A stretch of DNA of 64,000 nt from Saururus chinensis (lineage: Eukaryota; Streptophyta; Magnoliopsida; Piperales; Saururaceae): positions 13,827,057-13,891,056 of the forward strand of contig CP141148.1 of NCBI GenBank assembly GCA_035235625.1, read 5' to 3'. The notes beneath the pieces were generated by a model. It saw only the letters and a program-made list of their open reading frames with translations. It was not told the origin of the DNA and did not search any database. Every line of letters begins with the position of its first letter. The first letter of the stretch is position 1. The position numbers were made by a program, and so were the translations under genes. Positions 47,714 through 62,700 of this stretch are shown here, one piece after another.

Positions 47714-50700
47714 TCATGTGAGTGTTGCACTATGAACTGAGCTTGCTTCGGACGTTTGCATGCCCGGACTTGGTAAGTATGGTCTTGGCGCTTGTGAGTC
47801 ACTTAAAAGACCCAAAATAGCCAAAGTTGATCTGTTCACATATGTAGATAAATTAGCATGGACGCATGCAAGCCACACTGCTTCCGTGACCTCCAAATAA
47901 CAGAAATCATTCCCAAAGACAGCTCAAGATTAAATGCTTAGCTTAAGCAAGTAAACTATACAACATTTAAAACCGCATCAGGGGAAGCTTGTACAGGATT
48001 TTTTTCCCCCTTCAGATATTGGAGCTCCTAAAGGATATATACCAAATCCGGTTTAAAACAAAATAGAAGATCATCTAGATCAACAAAGATTGTGTTTTTT
48101 CACAATTTTGGCAACAAAATTAAGACAAATGCAAACCAAATATCTGGCATACAGTTACAAATGATGGACTGACCAAAGTATACGTTTGGTCTTAACGGAA
48201 CCATTAATAATAATCCTCAGTTAAACCAAAGATAATATATCCACAAAAAATCATCTGTCAAACTTATTAATGGGAAAAAATAACACGACTGCAACACCTC
48301 CATAGACAATTTTAGCTTCTTAAAGCAATACCATAAGTGAGCTCTTTCAAGATGTATTATGAGAGATCAAAAGTTCTTGGTTCAACATACCACCTCTTCA
48401 TAAATCATACGAACCAGATTTTTCTTATTAATCCCTCCATCCTGTATTAATAGCTCCATTTGGTTTTTCAAAATGAACTACTTTTAGTTCATTTTGAAAA
48501 AACAAATGGAGATATTAATTTAGGACAGGGAGTACTAAAAAAGCAAAAAACATGTTATTGAAGCAACTGGCTACCTGAAACTTTAATTAATAAAAGAAAT
48601 GTCAATCAATCATTGCCTTCGACACATCAGGACATACAAGATCACCATCCCAACAATAGCAACCCAAAATGCACGACCTCTTGGAGAATCATGTTTCTGC
48701 ACAAACTCGTTTTCCAGAATGGGTACAAACGAAATCTTAATAATGGACAAACATGATTCGAGAAATTGCTTTCCTACAACAAAACCTCGGTAGAATTCAT
48801 TTCTAATGTTCCCTTTCCAACTTTTTAGCAAAAAAATATATTTTTTATAGCAATATAATAAATTAAAATATCAAAAACTACTACAAATAACCCAATTCTT
48901 CAGCATAAAACTTGACAAATTATAAAAGTTAATTATCTATATTTTCCCTGAACTTTTTAAGTAAAAAATTAACTTTGTAGTAATTTTATATGTCGCACTA
49001 TGATTGTGTTTTTATTATAACTTTGGACCATCTTTAATGCTTCCAACACGAATGTCCCGTTTCCATATCTCAGTGTTAGAATTATGATTGTTCTGATGAT
49101 AGCCGAAGTGTTTTAAAATAGTTTACACAGATAATACAATTGAACTTGGAAAGGTTATTTGTATTGTGTTGCAGGTTCAGCAAACTCTTGCATAGGTCAA
49201 ATCCTTGATCAACCATGAAGTAATTATAAAGGTTATTTGGCTACTGATCTACGTGTACCTAACCCATAACATGGATGGCCTGATGGACTTTCAGAACCAT
49301 TCCAGAATGAAGCAGTCAGTATCATGGTCTATCCAGCAAGCAATTCCATAGACCAATGAAAAACAGGAGTTTGACATAACGTAGTTCTATCACTGTCAAA
49401 TCAGCAAGGAAAAAAGATAGACTGATGCATTTTTTAAGTTTGAGAAAGGCTTCTGATCGCTCTCTTATGTGAAGCTGAATCCTGATCTACAAATGCATAG
49501 AAAGTAAAGACCAGAAGATGCTGGTCTGTGTCTATGTTGATGGAATTCTCTCTTGAGAGATCGAGTGATGACCACAGACTTGAGGTTGCAAAAACAACTT
49601 ATCATTCCAGTCACTCTCTGAGTCAATGAAAATTTAAAAGAAGATCGACCAGTGCAGAACAGCTAGATAGATGGTACCTAGAGATCTCTGTCTCCATTTA
49701 TTCTACCAAAAAAGAATATAAGCTGATGCTTTTCTACGACATAGCAGTTGAATAAGCAACCAGCCTCTGCAATATACCCCTGCAACAATGGCCATGATAT
49801 CAAAAAGGACTTCCTTCCTTTCATTATTTTCCAATCAAGCATAATGGCTAGTTAACATCCAGGTTCTTCTCCAATGTCTCCTTGCAGCCTCTTCTATATA
49901 AAAGAGTTGTTTGGCAGCTTTAAATATGCAAGCATGAAAGTAAGCAAAGCCACTCATTTATTTTGAGAGTTTTGTGTTGTAGAAGGATTTCTGACTTTCA
50001 ATTCTCCATTATCTTGAGATTCTTCCTGTTCCATTGTATTAATTATGAAATCATTATGTGGGCAAGTGACTGTATTAAGAGAGAACCTTGATTGAGGGTT
50101 TGTACTATATCGTAATAAGAGAGCTACCTCCATAATGTGGTATTGGAGCGATTGGACTAAGGCCAGCTACACCTAAAGGAAGTCGTTGTAAGGATCACTA
50201 CATCCGGTACAGGGATGCCATAGTAAAAAAGGGCAAGTGAAAATTTAATACCCTTCCCAAAAAGAGTGGTCGTTGAGTCTTCCTAATTTAGGATTACCTG
50301 AACCACTATAAATCACATCCTCTCTCTCTACTTGATTGCTTGCATATGTATTGTGCTTGCATATTTATCTTCTGCATTGTTGCATGTATGTTTATCCACT
50401 GCATATGTAAATATAAATATATATACACAACAAAAAGGTAAGCTCAGGTCAACCTGAGAAAAGGGTTTTTCAGGTTGATTTCCAAAAATATAGTCCTTAC
50501 CAATATTTGTTGAGGGCACTTCAATCGCACTATCAAATCAATGGTTGAGATTCATTTTCTAAATCGGGTATGTAAGATGGGTGAGGAACCAGTTAGGATT
50601 TAAAGATCTTCTTTAAGAGGCTGCTTGTGTACTGAATTTGTATAAAATTCAATTGATTGATTCCGCCCTAATTTTAGTTTGAATTATCGAAATCATGTTT

Positions 50701-53700
50701 GTGTGTTGAAGGTGAGCATAATTAAAAAATCAACCACGAAGTTAATTCCAAGCCATTTTGAGCCGGATCAACTGGAATTACCAAATCACCTCATGATGTG
50801 ATTCCATCAATTCTGGCTCTAAACCCCCGTTTTGAAAATTACATATTCTATAATTTTTTAACAGTTATACCAATTCGAGTCTCGAGAAATGTATCATATG
50901 GATAAGGCCCACTTTAAAAGTTTAAAATTGCCAACCTTTGTGAGATCTTATTTGATAAATCTCAAATTTAAGAACATAATAGTACCGAAAACATGCATAT
51001 CCAAGTTTAGGAGAGAGTTATATTAGTTTAAAGTTTTAAAATTGAGTTTGACGCCACATCCCAATTTATTCTAAAAAATTTCATTACCAACCGTAATTCA
51101 CCTTCGGTAGTGAATTTTTTAAATTAATTCCAAAAAATTCTACTTCCGTTTCTCAAAAATCCAACACCCAAATAGCCCCTAAGATGGGGGTCTACCAAAT
51201 TTAGGGTCATTCCAATATGTAGGGCCCATCTATTTAACAACATCAAGTTTGATTTAGCGTTGAAACTTTTGAGTGGCCTTGATAAGCATGTTCTACTCAA
51301 CAAAATACACCAATCTCCTTTCCCCATGATTTGTCACTCATTCCCCTGTATATTCCCATAACCCCATTTGATGGCAACCCACGAAAATGGGCCAATTCAA
51401 AAATCAACCTAAAAAAGAGTTTCTCGGGTTGAGCTGAGATTACCTTTTTATGTGTGTTAATGTGTATATATAAACTTGCGCACACCTCCTGGGAGATAAA
51501 TCAGCTGCAGGAAAAATCCCTCCCTGATGCTCCTTTATCACAGTCACTGGATCATCATTCAGTGCTAGCATGAGCCGTGTGCAAGAAATTTTCCTGTGCA
51601 CATGCTCACACTAACTTTTCACTGTGTGTGCACATGCTTTGTTTATCAGTTATCCACATGTTAATAGCTCCATTTAGAAAAATGGTGGCTTATATTGACG
51701 GGCAAGACCCACATATAAGAGAATAGAAAATAGCTTCTGAGACCCTTTTGTAAGTACCCACTCCACTTAAACTGATCCAAATCAAGCTATTAAAATGGGA
51801 CTATTTTATCCAAATGGAGCTATTAATATGGAACGGAGGGAGTATTAGTTTTCCGAACAGTATATTGCATCCCCCCACCTTTTTGGTGCTTTGTTTCATA
51901 CACAGTCATCCCTTTCACCAGCTAGGTAGTTACAGCTCCAACAAAGTGTAAGCAACAAGGCCACAGGTGAGACCATCTTGGTTTTTGCCAATGTTCTAAG
52001 AGTTATCCTGGGATTGAGATATAGAAACTGCTGAGGCTTTTGCAATTATCAATTTCAACTTCGAAGCCTATACATATTCCAAAAAATCTATTGACACTTA
52101 TTGGTAAGCAAAAGTAGCATGATTATCATAATCACGAAAGCAAACAAGGACATTACATTTTCAAATTTCATTTTTTTGCTTAAAAAAAGAGGGTATTGCA
52201 CAACACAATGCAAAAACAAAGGAATTCGAGAATTGAAAAATACCTAGGTAAAGAGGTTCTAATGCTTGGCTGGTTAGCAAAGTTAGCAAGTGGAACCCTA
52301 AGGTTTGTGTGTTTATTCAGAGCACCCTCAAGTTGCGGTGGAGGTAACTGCATGCAAGAAAAAATATAAAAACAAATTTCTTCAAATACATCTAACCAAA
52401 CAAAGCAAAATTACTGGGACAAAAAAAAACCTCTAATAGCACTTGAAAAGAGTGAGGAGCAGTCTGTGAAGCGCATTTCAAGAATCCCACCCACAATTTT
52501 GGCATCTTCCATATCTATCATCAAAAAAAGAATGAATAACTACATGCCCTCAGAGAAACTCTAGGTTACATTCTTGCAGGACATTTCTCAAACACAAATG
52601 ATATAAGAACAGCCAAACAAGCAAAAGCATAGACAGATAAGTAGAACAGTTCAAAAGGCAACCTAATTCATGCTCAATAGAGGTAAGAGATATTGCGGTC
52701 TATATTGTTCTAACTTCGTACTCTACATTTGGCAGTCAACTCTCCTGGAAACAATGCAACTTACGATTGTTTCCTCCAGTGGTATAATAACTCAATATGT
52801 AATTGTAATTAGAGTATGTTAAAAATGCCTGTAAAAGAATACCTTCCACTATTGCCATTTAAAAAGCATAATCAGTGAAAATAAACAGATAACATTACCT
52901 GCTTATGCACAAGCTTTGAAAGTAATTCCATGACAAAGTCAACCTACAATATCAAAAACAAAAGCATACAGTACTCTCCCCCATGCTAAATATTGCAAAA
53001 AAAATAGAAAAAAACATTGGAGAAGCTTTACGCATTCGCATCCAGTTATGCTTCAATTCAAGGTATAAAAGAATGCCAATTCACTCATAAATGAACATGA
53101 AGTACATTACATATTAGAGTGTGTTTAGCGTAAACTGTTGATGCATTTAAGTTATATCCCCAAAACTGAAGGGACATTAACAAAGGGCATAAAGCCAACA
53201 AGAACATGTTCCACAAGTAGCCACACGGACAAATAATTGATACAGTTGTCAGGAAAACCACCAAATTGGCATAATAGCCAGTGTAGCAACAAAGTTTAAT
53301 GCCCTAGCTTGGGCAGAAACAATTTAACATCAGAAAATTGCTATCTCTATCAGTTTTGTCCTAGAACAATTGAAGTGATGTAACCAAGATCAATGCATAC
53401 AACACAGAACAGAAAAATACAAATATGAAAACAGATATGGAAATCTTCGATTTGAAATTTTCGAGAGAAAGAAAGGATTACAAAACTCCACTCTAGGAGT
53501 TATCCATGATTCCACACAGATTACACAACTATGTTGAATCCACAACACTCAGAACTACTCAAATCCATGAGCAGAAGACCGGAGCTAATCACAGAAAACA
53601 ACCTTCCTTCAATTTCGAATTTCAAAACTCTCTTGCAACCGATATTCCCCCCTTTATAGACTTTGGCAGGAATAAAGACTTAAAAGACTACATTACCCTT

Positions 53701-56700
53701 ACTAACACAAAGTAATTCATGTTCATATAAGTGGACAGACCAAAATACCCCTACTAAATAACAGAAAAGAATGACTTATTAATCATTTTTCAATACTACC
53801 GTTGGTGTCTTATTTAGAATAGACACCAACTGTTTGATAAAATGTCGCCATCAAATTTCTGCTGGAATTTCTTTCTCATCGTTCTCTCCTTAAAAACTAG
53901 ACCTTCAGTTTGTAAAGTCTGGTACCTCTGCTGGATCATGATAATCATACAAATCTGCTACATTGAAAGCTCTAGAGATAGATAAATTTGGTAAGTCCAC
54001 AATGTAAGCATTGTCATTCACTCTGTGCAACATTCAAAAAGGACCAAACTTCTTTTTCTTGAGTTCGTAGAAATTCCTTGCTAGCAGCCTTTCCTTGCTC
54101 AAATACACCATGACTAGATCACCCACAGAAAATGTTTTCTACCTTCTCTTTTTATCAACCAGATTCTTAAACCTTATGTTAGCTTCATGAATGTTATGAC
54201 TAACCTTCTTATGTAGAGTAGCCATTTTGGAAACCATATTATGAGCATGTACATTGATTGCTGTTGGTTTAGGAGTTGGCAATAAATCGAAGGGATGATG
54301 ACGATTTCTTCCATAAACCACTTCAAAAAGAGTCATTCCAGTTGATCTGTTGATGGTAGAACTGAACAGAAATTCAGCCTGCACAAGGCATAAATCCCAC
54401 TGCTTTGGTTTATCACCTGATAGGCTTCTCAAGATATTACCCAAAGTGCTATTGACCACCTCAGTCTGCCCTTCTATTTGAGGATGGCTGGTGGTGCTGA
54501 AATTTAATTGTGTACCCAACCTGCTCCAAAGAGTGCGCCAAAAATGTCTCATGAACTTGTTGTTCATCATAGGTAATTGATTTAGGTACTCCATGATGTT
54601 TTACTATGTTTTGAAAGAAAAGTAAGGCAATATGAGTAGCATCTAATGTTCTTTTGCAGGCCAAAAAAATGTGTAATTTTAGAATATCTGTCCACAACCA
54701 CAAATATTGAATCACAACCCCTGAGTTCTAGCAAGTCCCAATATAAAATCCATAGATCGGTCTTCCCATGGTGCATTAGGCTTCGGCAATGGAAGATACA
54801 ATTCAGCATTTTGATGTTGGCCCTTGGCTTGCTAGCAGGTAAAACAGTGTTTTACTACCTTGTTGACATCTTGGTTTAAATTAGGCAAATAAAACCTTTC
54901 AGCCACAAGGGTAACAGTTTTATTGACACCAAAATGTCCAGCTAAACCTCCTTGATGTAGTTCTGAAATAACTTTTAATCAAAGAGATCCCTTTGGAATG
55001 CATAGAAGATTCTTCTTGTATAAATACCCTTGATAAAGACATAAGTCATTGCTATAGCAATGACCAGATTGACACCTCCATTTTTCCCCAAAACCAATAT
55101 CTTGTTTATTAAGTTCTCTGATGTGTTCAAAACCAAAAACTTGAACTTGCAAAGTAGTCAAGAGGGATACCTTGCAGCTAAGAGCATCTACCACCTTATT
55201 CAACTGGCCTACCTTGTGTTTAGTTAGGAAAGTGTATTCTTGTAGTTCCAAGACCTATTTAGCATGCATTTTATCTAGCTTTGTTTTTTCTTTGGAGATA
55301 TTTCAAAGTCTGATAATCTGTGTGAAGTATAACTCCCTATGCACTAAGTAATGTTACCGATGCTTTAAAGACCAAACAATAGCATATAACTCTAGCTTGT
55401 AGGTTGGCCATTTCTGCTTTATTTCATTCAACTTCTCAAAATAGAATGCTATAGGCTTCTCTTCTAGTTTCAGAAGGGTTCCAATTCCAATGCAAGAAGC
55501 ATCACATTTGACCTCAAACGTTTTATCAAAATTTGGTAAAGCTAAAACAGGAGCTTCACACAATTTTCTTTTAATCAACTCAAAACTGTGTTGAGCTGAT
55601 TCATTCCAAACAAATGTGTTTCTTAAGGCATTCCGTCATGGGAGCTGCTATTGTGCTAAACTATTTCACAAATCTTCTATAAAAAGTGGCTAAACCATAA
55701 AAACTTCAAAATTGTGAAACTGTTGTTGGACTGGACTACTCTTGGCCTCCCTTTACCTTACTTGAATTCCTTCAGCACCAATCACAAACCCCATAAAAAC
55801 GAGGCGAGTAGTGAAGAAGCATTTTTCCAAATTGATGAGTAGACTCTTGTGATGCATAATCGTGAAAAACTCCTTGAGATGAGTAAGTGGTCTTGTTCCT
55901 TGCTGAATATAAGAATGTCATCAAAATATACAACTAGTGTTTTGCCTAATAATGGTTTCAACACTTTAGTCATGAACCTCATAAACATAGAGGGCGTATT
56001 TGTGAGCCCAAAAGGCATTACTAGGCATTCAAATAACCCCTCTTTCGTTATAAAAGCTATTTTCCACTCTTCCCCTGGCCACATCCTTATTTGACAATAT
56101 CCACTCCTTAAGTCAATTTTAGAAAACACCTTAGATCCTTCTAGCAAATCCAGCATATCATCTAATCTAGGAATGGAAACCTGTATTTAACCGTTATTTT
56201 GTTGATAGCCCTATTGTCCACACACATTCTCGGCGTGCCATCTTTATTAGGAGCTGGCAGAGCCAGCACAGCACAAGGACTTAAGTTTTCTTCAAACAGC
56301 TCTCTCTGCAGTAGATCTTCTACCTGCCGTAGAAGTTCTTTATGTTCCATGGGACTCATTTTATAATGAGGTAAATTAGCTTTATGAATTAAGTCTATTT
56401 GATGTTGAATGTCTCAAAGGTAGGAGAGTTAGTGGCAGCTCATCGGTGACTCTCTTAAAATTGAGTCAGCAACTGCTGCACTTATGAATGCTAATTAGCT
56501 GCACTTGAGGGTCCATCTAATGTCAATGTATTTGGTGACTCCCTTTTTACGACTAGCACAAACTTTAGCTTCATACTTTAGCTCAACTTAGAGGTTGCAC
56601 ACAACATGGTGGTAGCACCTTTCATTTTACCATGAGTAGAGTTAGACTCTCCACTTCTATGCAACAACACAATCTTTACACCATGATGAATGAAAGAGTA

Positions 56701-59700
56701 TGTATTCTTCTTTCCTTCATGGATTGAGTCCACCCTATATTGCCAAGTTCTTCCTAGGAGGAGCTGACAAGCTAACATATCTACAATATCACACCAAATC
56801 TCAGTTCTATAATGTTTGCCTATGGAGAAAGGCACCTTACACCTCTCAACAACCATAGTCTCTCCTACATCCTTAATCCAACCAATAGAATATGGATGAG
56901 GGTGTTTCTCCACCTCTAATTGCAGCTTGTCTACCACATCTTTTGCAACAATATTCTCACTACTACCCCCATCAATTATAACTCTGCAAATCCCCTCTTT
57001 GAGGGTTCCTTTAGTCTAAAATATCTTGCCTTTGGCTGGTGGTAGAACATTTAGGAGTCAACATAAGTTACCTCACTACCATAGAGAGGGGATGTTCTTC
57101 AAAGGTTAATCCTTCATCTCCAACAATCTCTTCAATTTCAGTCTCATTTCGTTAGTAGCATCTTTATCTTCTGCTGACATATTAGTTACTACAGCAGCAG
57201 TTTTATCAACCATCCCTAAAGGGCACTGGCTGAAAATGTCCTAGTGCTTGACACTTGTAACACTTAGTAGAGGAAGTTGGAAATGAATAGGGATTTGATT
57301 TGGAGGAAGAAGCTATTGCATTACCTTTAGGCCGAAGTCTTCCTTCAGGTCTACCCTTCTTTACTGTTTGTGAGTTGTCTACCTGTGGTTTAACCTCTCC
57401 CATTGTATACAAGTGAAAGGGTTTCTGCCAAAACTGAATTGTTTACCCCAAAATTTATCCACTTGTAATTCCACTCTATTTGCCAATTGAATGGCATCTG
57501 ACAGAGTGAACACAGGATGTAAAAACACCTTTTCCTGGATCTGAGGCTTCAGTCTAAAAATAAATCTGGATACCAACTTCTCCTCAGATTTTGCAAAATC
57601 ATTTTTAGCTACCAATTGCTGAAATTCTTCAGTAAAAGTCTAAATAGTACTTGTTCAAAGTCCCGCAATTGATTTACTCCCTTGTCTGCATTCTTGGAAC
57701 TGTCTAAATAGTACTTGTTCAAAGTCCTCAAGTAGAAACCTGTTTCTTAGTAAATTCTTCATTCTAGGCCAAAAGTTGACGGGACGTTTACCTTGTTCCA
57801 TTCTGCTAATCTGCACTTGATTCCACCACACTGCAACTCCACTTTTCAATTTACAAGCTAACAATTTTTAACTATCAATCTTCAGGGACTTCCATGCAGT
57901 CAAAATAGCTCTCTACCTACATAGATCCTGTGAAACTAGGCAGTTCCAGCTTTGGTCGAAATTGATATTGGTTATGGACTTCAAATCTCTGGTTCTTCAT
58001 CACTAGAGTCCCCTAAGTGAAACCCTTGCATAGCAGCTGCAGAATTTTGCAAATTGGCAGCTTCCTCAAATTTCGAATCTGGACCCTGAAATTGCGAAAA
58101 GGCCTGGTTACACTTGTAGAGGTGGTCGATGTTGTCCATGATGCAATGTAAGTTGCTGGACTTGAATTATCATATGCTGAAATGGAATTTGTGTCTGCTG
58201 CTGGGACTGCAATATTTGTTGCTGAGACTGCAACACATGTTCCAACAGCTGCTAGAGATGGTTGACTTCTGTGTTGTTAGCCATCTTAGAAGGTGGCTAA
58301 GCAGTCTCTGATTCCAATCTAATGTAACCAGGATCAATGCACACAACACAGAATAGAAAAATACAAATCTGAAAACAGATCTGGAAATCTTCAATTTGAA
58401 AATTGAGAGAAAGGATTACAAAACTCCACTCCAGGAGTTATCCCTGATTACAGGGCTGTGTTGAATCCACAACACTCAGAACTACTCAAATCCATGAGCA
58501 GAAGACTGAAGCTAATCCCAGAAAAGAATGATGTATTAGTCATTTCCAATACTACCCCTGGTGTCTTATTTAGAATAGACAACAGCTGTTTGATGAAATG
58601 TCGCCATCAAACTCTGCTGGAATTTCTTTCTCATCATGGAAGTCACACTTTGTACTTGTTAGAAGAGTATTTGCACTTTTGTCTAAGTATTCGGTGGGGT
58701 AGTTTATAAAGGGAAGTTTAGACTCTAATACATAATATTATTTTAAGTGAAGTTATAAGAGTCTACTCTTTTAATTAGCAACCCTAAGCCTATTAGAGGC
58801 AAGTCAACCACTTTGGTTGTATTATCTTCTTCATCATTTTGTAATACAGAGCTCTTCTCTCTCAAAACCCTAGTTCTGTTTATTCTATCAACACTAACTC
58901 AAAATACTCAGACCAGATAAATGTCATAACTCAATCAGTACAACTGAAGACAGACATGACTCTAAAATTTGATTATTGATTCAACACAGTGGGTTTTTAT
59001 CCCTAATTTGAAGATAGCTGCCCTTTTATAACCCCATTTTAGGGCATTTGTGGCACCTTCAATTCAACTTCTAATCTCAATACCTGAAGGACACTATACA
59101 TAATATAAACCTGTTCACAAGTTATGAAAGAGCCATGGAAGCTAACATTCTTCCCTGGTTCACTTAAGAATGTACCGGAAACATGAACAATCAAACAGCA
59201 AGAAAGAGAAGCTATAATAAAAAAATACATAATAAAAATAACTAAAGAATGTCACCAGAGTAGGAAATGCATCCACAGTTTGAATAACCGTTCTCATAAA
59301 GAGCAATGGCAACGGAGTTTGTTCAACCTGGCATATAGACTCAGATATAAAAATCAAAAAAGGACCAGAATATGGGGAAAAAAGTACGTGTGTGTGTATC
59401 ACAAATTATAAGCCACACGTTTTAGAACAAACAGCCAACATACCAGCTGACTCAAGGATTTTGCTAGTACATGCTGAGTAAACACTGTGCGTTGCTCAAA
59501 ACAAGTAGAACAAGCATCTGTTATCTGAAAAGACAATCAGTTGAAACTTCATGCTGGTTTAATAACACCAATCTTTAAATATAGTAACTAATCACTAAAG
59601 AAAAACACTTACCTTCTTAAGTGCGATTCCATCCTTCTCAGGGTAAATATTATGAATTGCAACCAACACTTCTGCAGGTGTCAACGCTGGGCCAGTATGA

Positions 59701-62700
59701 GCTGAGCCCTGGAATTTGGCATCTCAAAAGTTCAGCAAAAATCACATATAAGCTATTTCATTTGAATAAAGCTGACATCCTTTTTTGCTCTATTTGCTAA
59801 AAGAATTCTGATGACACTACCGAATCATGAGATAATACTCAGGCAAATATTAAAAATGAAGGCAAGACTAAAAGTTTATAAAGTAAATATGGAAAAAATT
59901 GATGAAATGAAAATACTTAGGATATCTATGGGCTGTCTTTTTGAAGGAAAATGCTAACACAGTTCAAGCTTTCCAGTTTTCCATTACTCTTATCTGTTCA
60001 TTTTGCATTTCAAAACTGGACATTCTAATTCCCTCCTCCTTATCCAAAAACCTAAGGGTGAAATATATATATATATATATTTATAGAGAGAGAGATATAT
60101 TAAACCATTTCATTGAAAATGGCAACAGAGTTTTACCTGTAATATGCGAGCAAGTGCCACTTGGAACTTTTCCAATGGAAGACCCACAAGCTGAGGGAAA
60201 ATTGGTAAAACCTACAACCACATGATAGAAATAAATTCAATAATCAGATGGTGAACTCTTACATTCGTAATATAACAAATAGAACAACCTAACTACTCAG
60301 AGAAACAGAACAATATGAAATGATCAAAAGAACCTCATCTTTGGAGAGTGAAGATAGCATTGGTATAAGAATAGCTGGATCCTGCCCACAGGAGAATTTT
60401 CATTACAACAAGGCATCTAGTTTTAAGTTTTAAAGGAATACAGAAAAACTGGATAAAAAACAGCATATACCTTTAACTTGGTCTCATATAAATGCTTTAC
60501 AGTCCTAATCAAATCGACAGAGGGTGTCATCTCTTCTGTCAGGATTTGCAGCGCCTGATGGAAAATATTGTGCCAAACATTATCTACTATCAGAGATAAA
60601 AGGCAAACAAAGAAACGTAAAAAACTTATACGTATTGACAACCAAAACAGACCATACCAACACTAGAAGATTTTCACTTCCTTGTGGTGGATCAGAGATT
60701 ATAACTAACAGTTCCTGGTACGATGGCCCCAGATTTCTCAAGAGAATAGGCATATGGCGATGGATAGCCTGCAATGCCTCAACATTTAGCACAGAAAGTT
60801 TGTAGAAACCTTATACAATTAATAATGGAGCATTTATTAGTTTGGTGCAGAGGAAGTGCCACTACCCCTTCAAAAACCTTTCTATGGAAGTACAAGAGAA
60901 AGTTACTTGTACAAATGTGATATAGACAACATTTTTAATGGATGAAAATGTTCTTATCTCCCTTCCTCCTTACACATACTCTATTGCACTAGCTGCTGGA
61001 CCTTCGCCAGAGACGCAGCCAGAATATTACCAGATTACGCTGGACAATGGTGGAGCCAACCGTAAATATTTACTGTCCCGTCGCAGCTCTGTTGGAGGCA
61101 ATGGACAGCTATGACGGAGATGGTAGTAAATATTTACTGTCTTCACTGTAAATGAGGACAATAAAGATTTACCGCATTTATTTAATATTTATAAACAGTA
61201 AATATTTTCTTATAAACATTTCCAGTAAAGACAGTAATTGCCATCTTCTCTAGCTCTGGCATGGCTCCAATTAGAACAGATGTTCTGGTTCTGTCTAAAG
61301 AAGCGCATCTGAAGCCAAAAGAGGGTGGGGCTGGGGTGAAGACATGTGCCAGCGGCTTGCCTAGAGGACCAGATCTGGCCCTAGCTCAGCCAGTTTTGAC
61401 CCTTGCATGGCCGGGAGGGGTCATGGGGTCAAGGCCAAAAAAAAGGGAAGGAGGGCGGAGATCCAATGGCGGCGGTGGCATCCCGTGATGGAAGGATCAA
61501 CAGCAGCAGCAGCGGTGGCAGAGGAGGAGGTGAGAGGAAACGAGGAAGAAAGGAGGGTAATTTTGACATTAAATGAAAAGGCACATGAGCAGTGGCATAT
61601 TCATGATTAAGTTGTTCTTTTGCAGTATTTTGGAAAGCTTATAGGAAGCGATGGTCAAAAGAAAAATGCATGTCCTTATCGCCCAATCCCCACTGATGAA
61701 AGGACCCATCCCTGATTTTTTTCTAAAATAAGCAAGAATCAGTACACACCTGTTTGACTGTTTTTGGAGCTCGCCCATAAATCTCAAATACGAATTTAAG
61801 GAGAGAATGTTTCTGTAAAGTAAAACGAAAAAAAGGAAAACTCATATCAGGCTAACAATTTACACCAGTATAAGTGAATGCCCCATGAATTTACATTACA
61901 GCAAAGACATCGTATCATCAGATAAGGACCTTAGTACAAAGAGCAAAGAAGAGGGACATGCATCGTTGAGCTTCTGCTAAAGAGACACACAAAGTAGTCT
62001 GTAATGGCAGATGCACTGCCTTGCCAAGATCACTTTCAGAACCACCAGGTTCAGAATTTTGAGATCCACTGACAGAAGTTTCCTGATTTTCATTCTGAGT
62101 ACAAAAGGAAAAATGTTCACAATATAATTGGAGACCCGTTATAAACTTTGAACAGGACTATGGATGCAAAGATAAGACATTGCCAATAGAAGTAAAGAGA
62201 ACTAAAGCTTCATACATTAACTTCTGTTCTCGCTTCAATCTCAGTAGGTTGTTGATTTACAACTGATAACAGCATATTTGTGGCAAATTGCTCAATGCGG
62301 TCTGAAAGATAGTTAAGAAGATATAGTTTGTTTGAAACCTAATCACAATCCAGAATATAGTGTTAGCAACATCTCAACTTGTTCAATAGTAAACAGCAGT
62401 GGTAGAGAAGCATACCAGTCGAATAGCCTTGGCTCGAATATCATCTTCCAAGTGAATGGCACACTGTCATCAACAAGAGATTCTCATGCATTATTGAAGG
62501 ATATATTAATTGATGCAAAGCCATTTAGTTTACTAAGTTCCATATACATGCACCAATATGATGGTAAAAAGATAGCCAACAACTAAGGCTGTCAAAAAAA
62601 CAGGAAATACTTGCGAAAGGAAAACCTTATCTACATCCAATCCAATTATCATTTGAAATACTCTTATTCATTCCTTTTTTAGCAACAACTCTTTTTTTTA

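Larger units (their letters stand above)
47832..52243 (-). other. ESP4 last intron (4.4 kb)
   Basis: Separates the final 38-residue exon from the rest. It holds Stowaway-like MITEs (48434, 51655), a copia-type LTR-like region (49070-50345), an inverted repeat pair (50425/51475) and a MITE-like repeat (50812-51182). A minus frame at 48610-48831 ends in a hydrophobic segment, but no homology is recognised. Confidence 0.8.
53379..58633 (-). mobile_element. Ty3/gypsy chromovirus-like element inside an ESP4 intron (fossil)
   Basis: LTRs at 53379-53878 (3') and 58323-58633 (5'). A tRNA-iMet-type primer site (TTGGAATCAGAGAC read on minus) lies beside the 5' LTR, and a purine tract AAGGAGAGAACGA beside the 3' LTR. 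Parts seen in order on minus: gag with CCHC knuckle (about 57.2-58.2 kb), protease-like (56.6-56.9), reverse transcriptase (55.8-56.4, with YFDDILIFS), RNase H (55.35-55.6), integrase (54.1-55.25) and integrase C-terminal region (about 53.9-54.15). Broken, with roughly ten interruptions. LTR divergence is clearly greater than in the element at 1-7231, so it is older. No clean target duplication was found. Same strand as ESP4. Confidence 0.85.

Noticed and set aside
48610-48831. 73-codon minus frame ending in a hydrophobic segment, like a tail anchor
   Set aside because: Lies in the ESP4 last intron with no recognised family, no clear splice or promoter context. It could be a gene fragment but cannot be supported.
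61261-61610. Gly/Arg-rich frames of 67-75 codons
   Set aside because: Lie in an ESP4 intron on the opposite strand within a G-rich insertion-like block; no homology.
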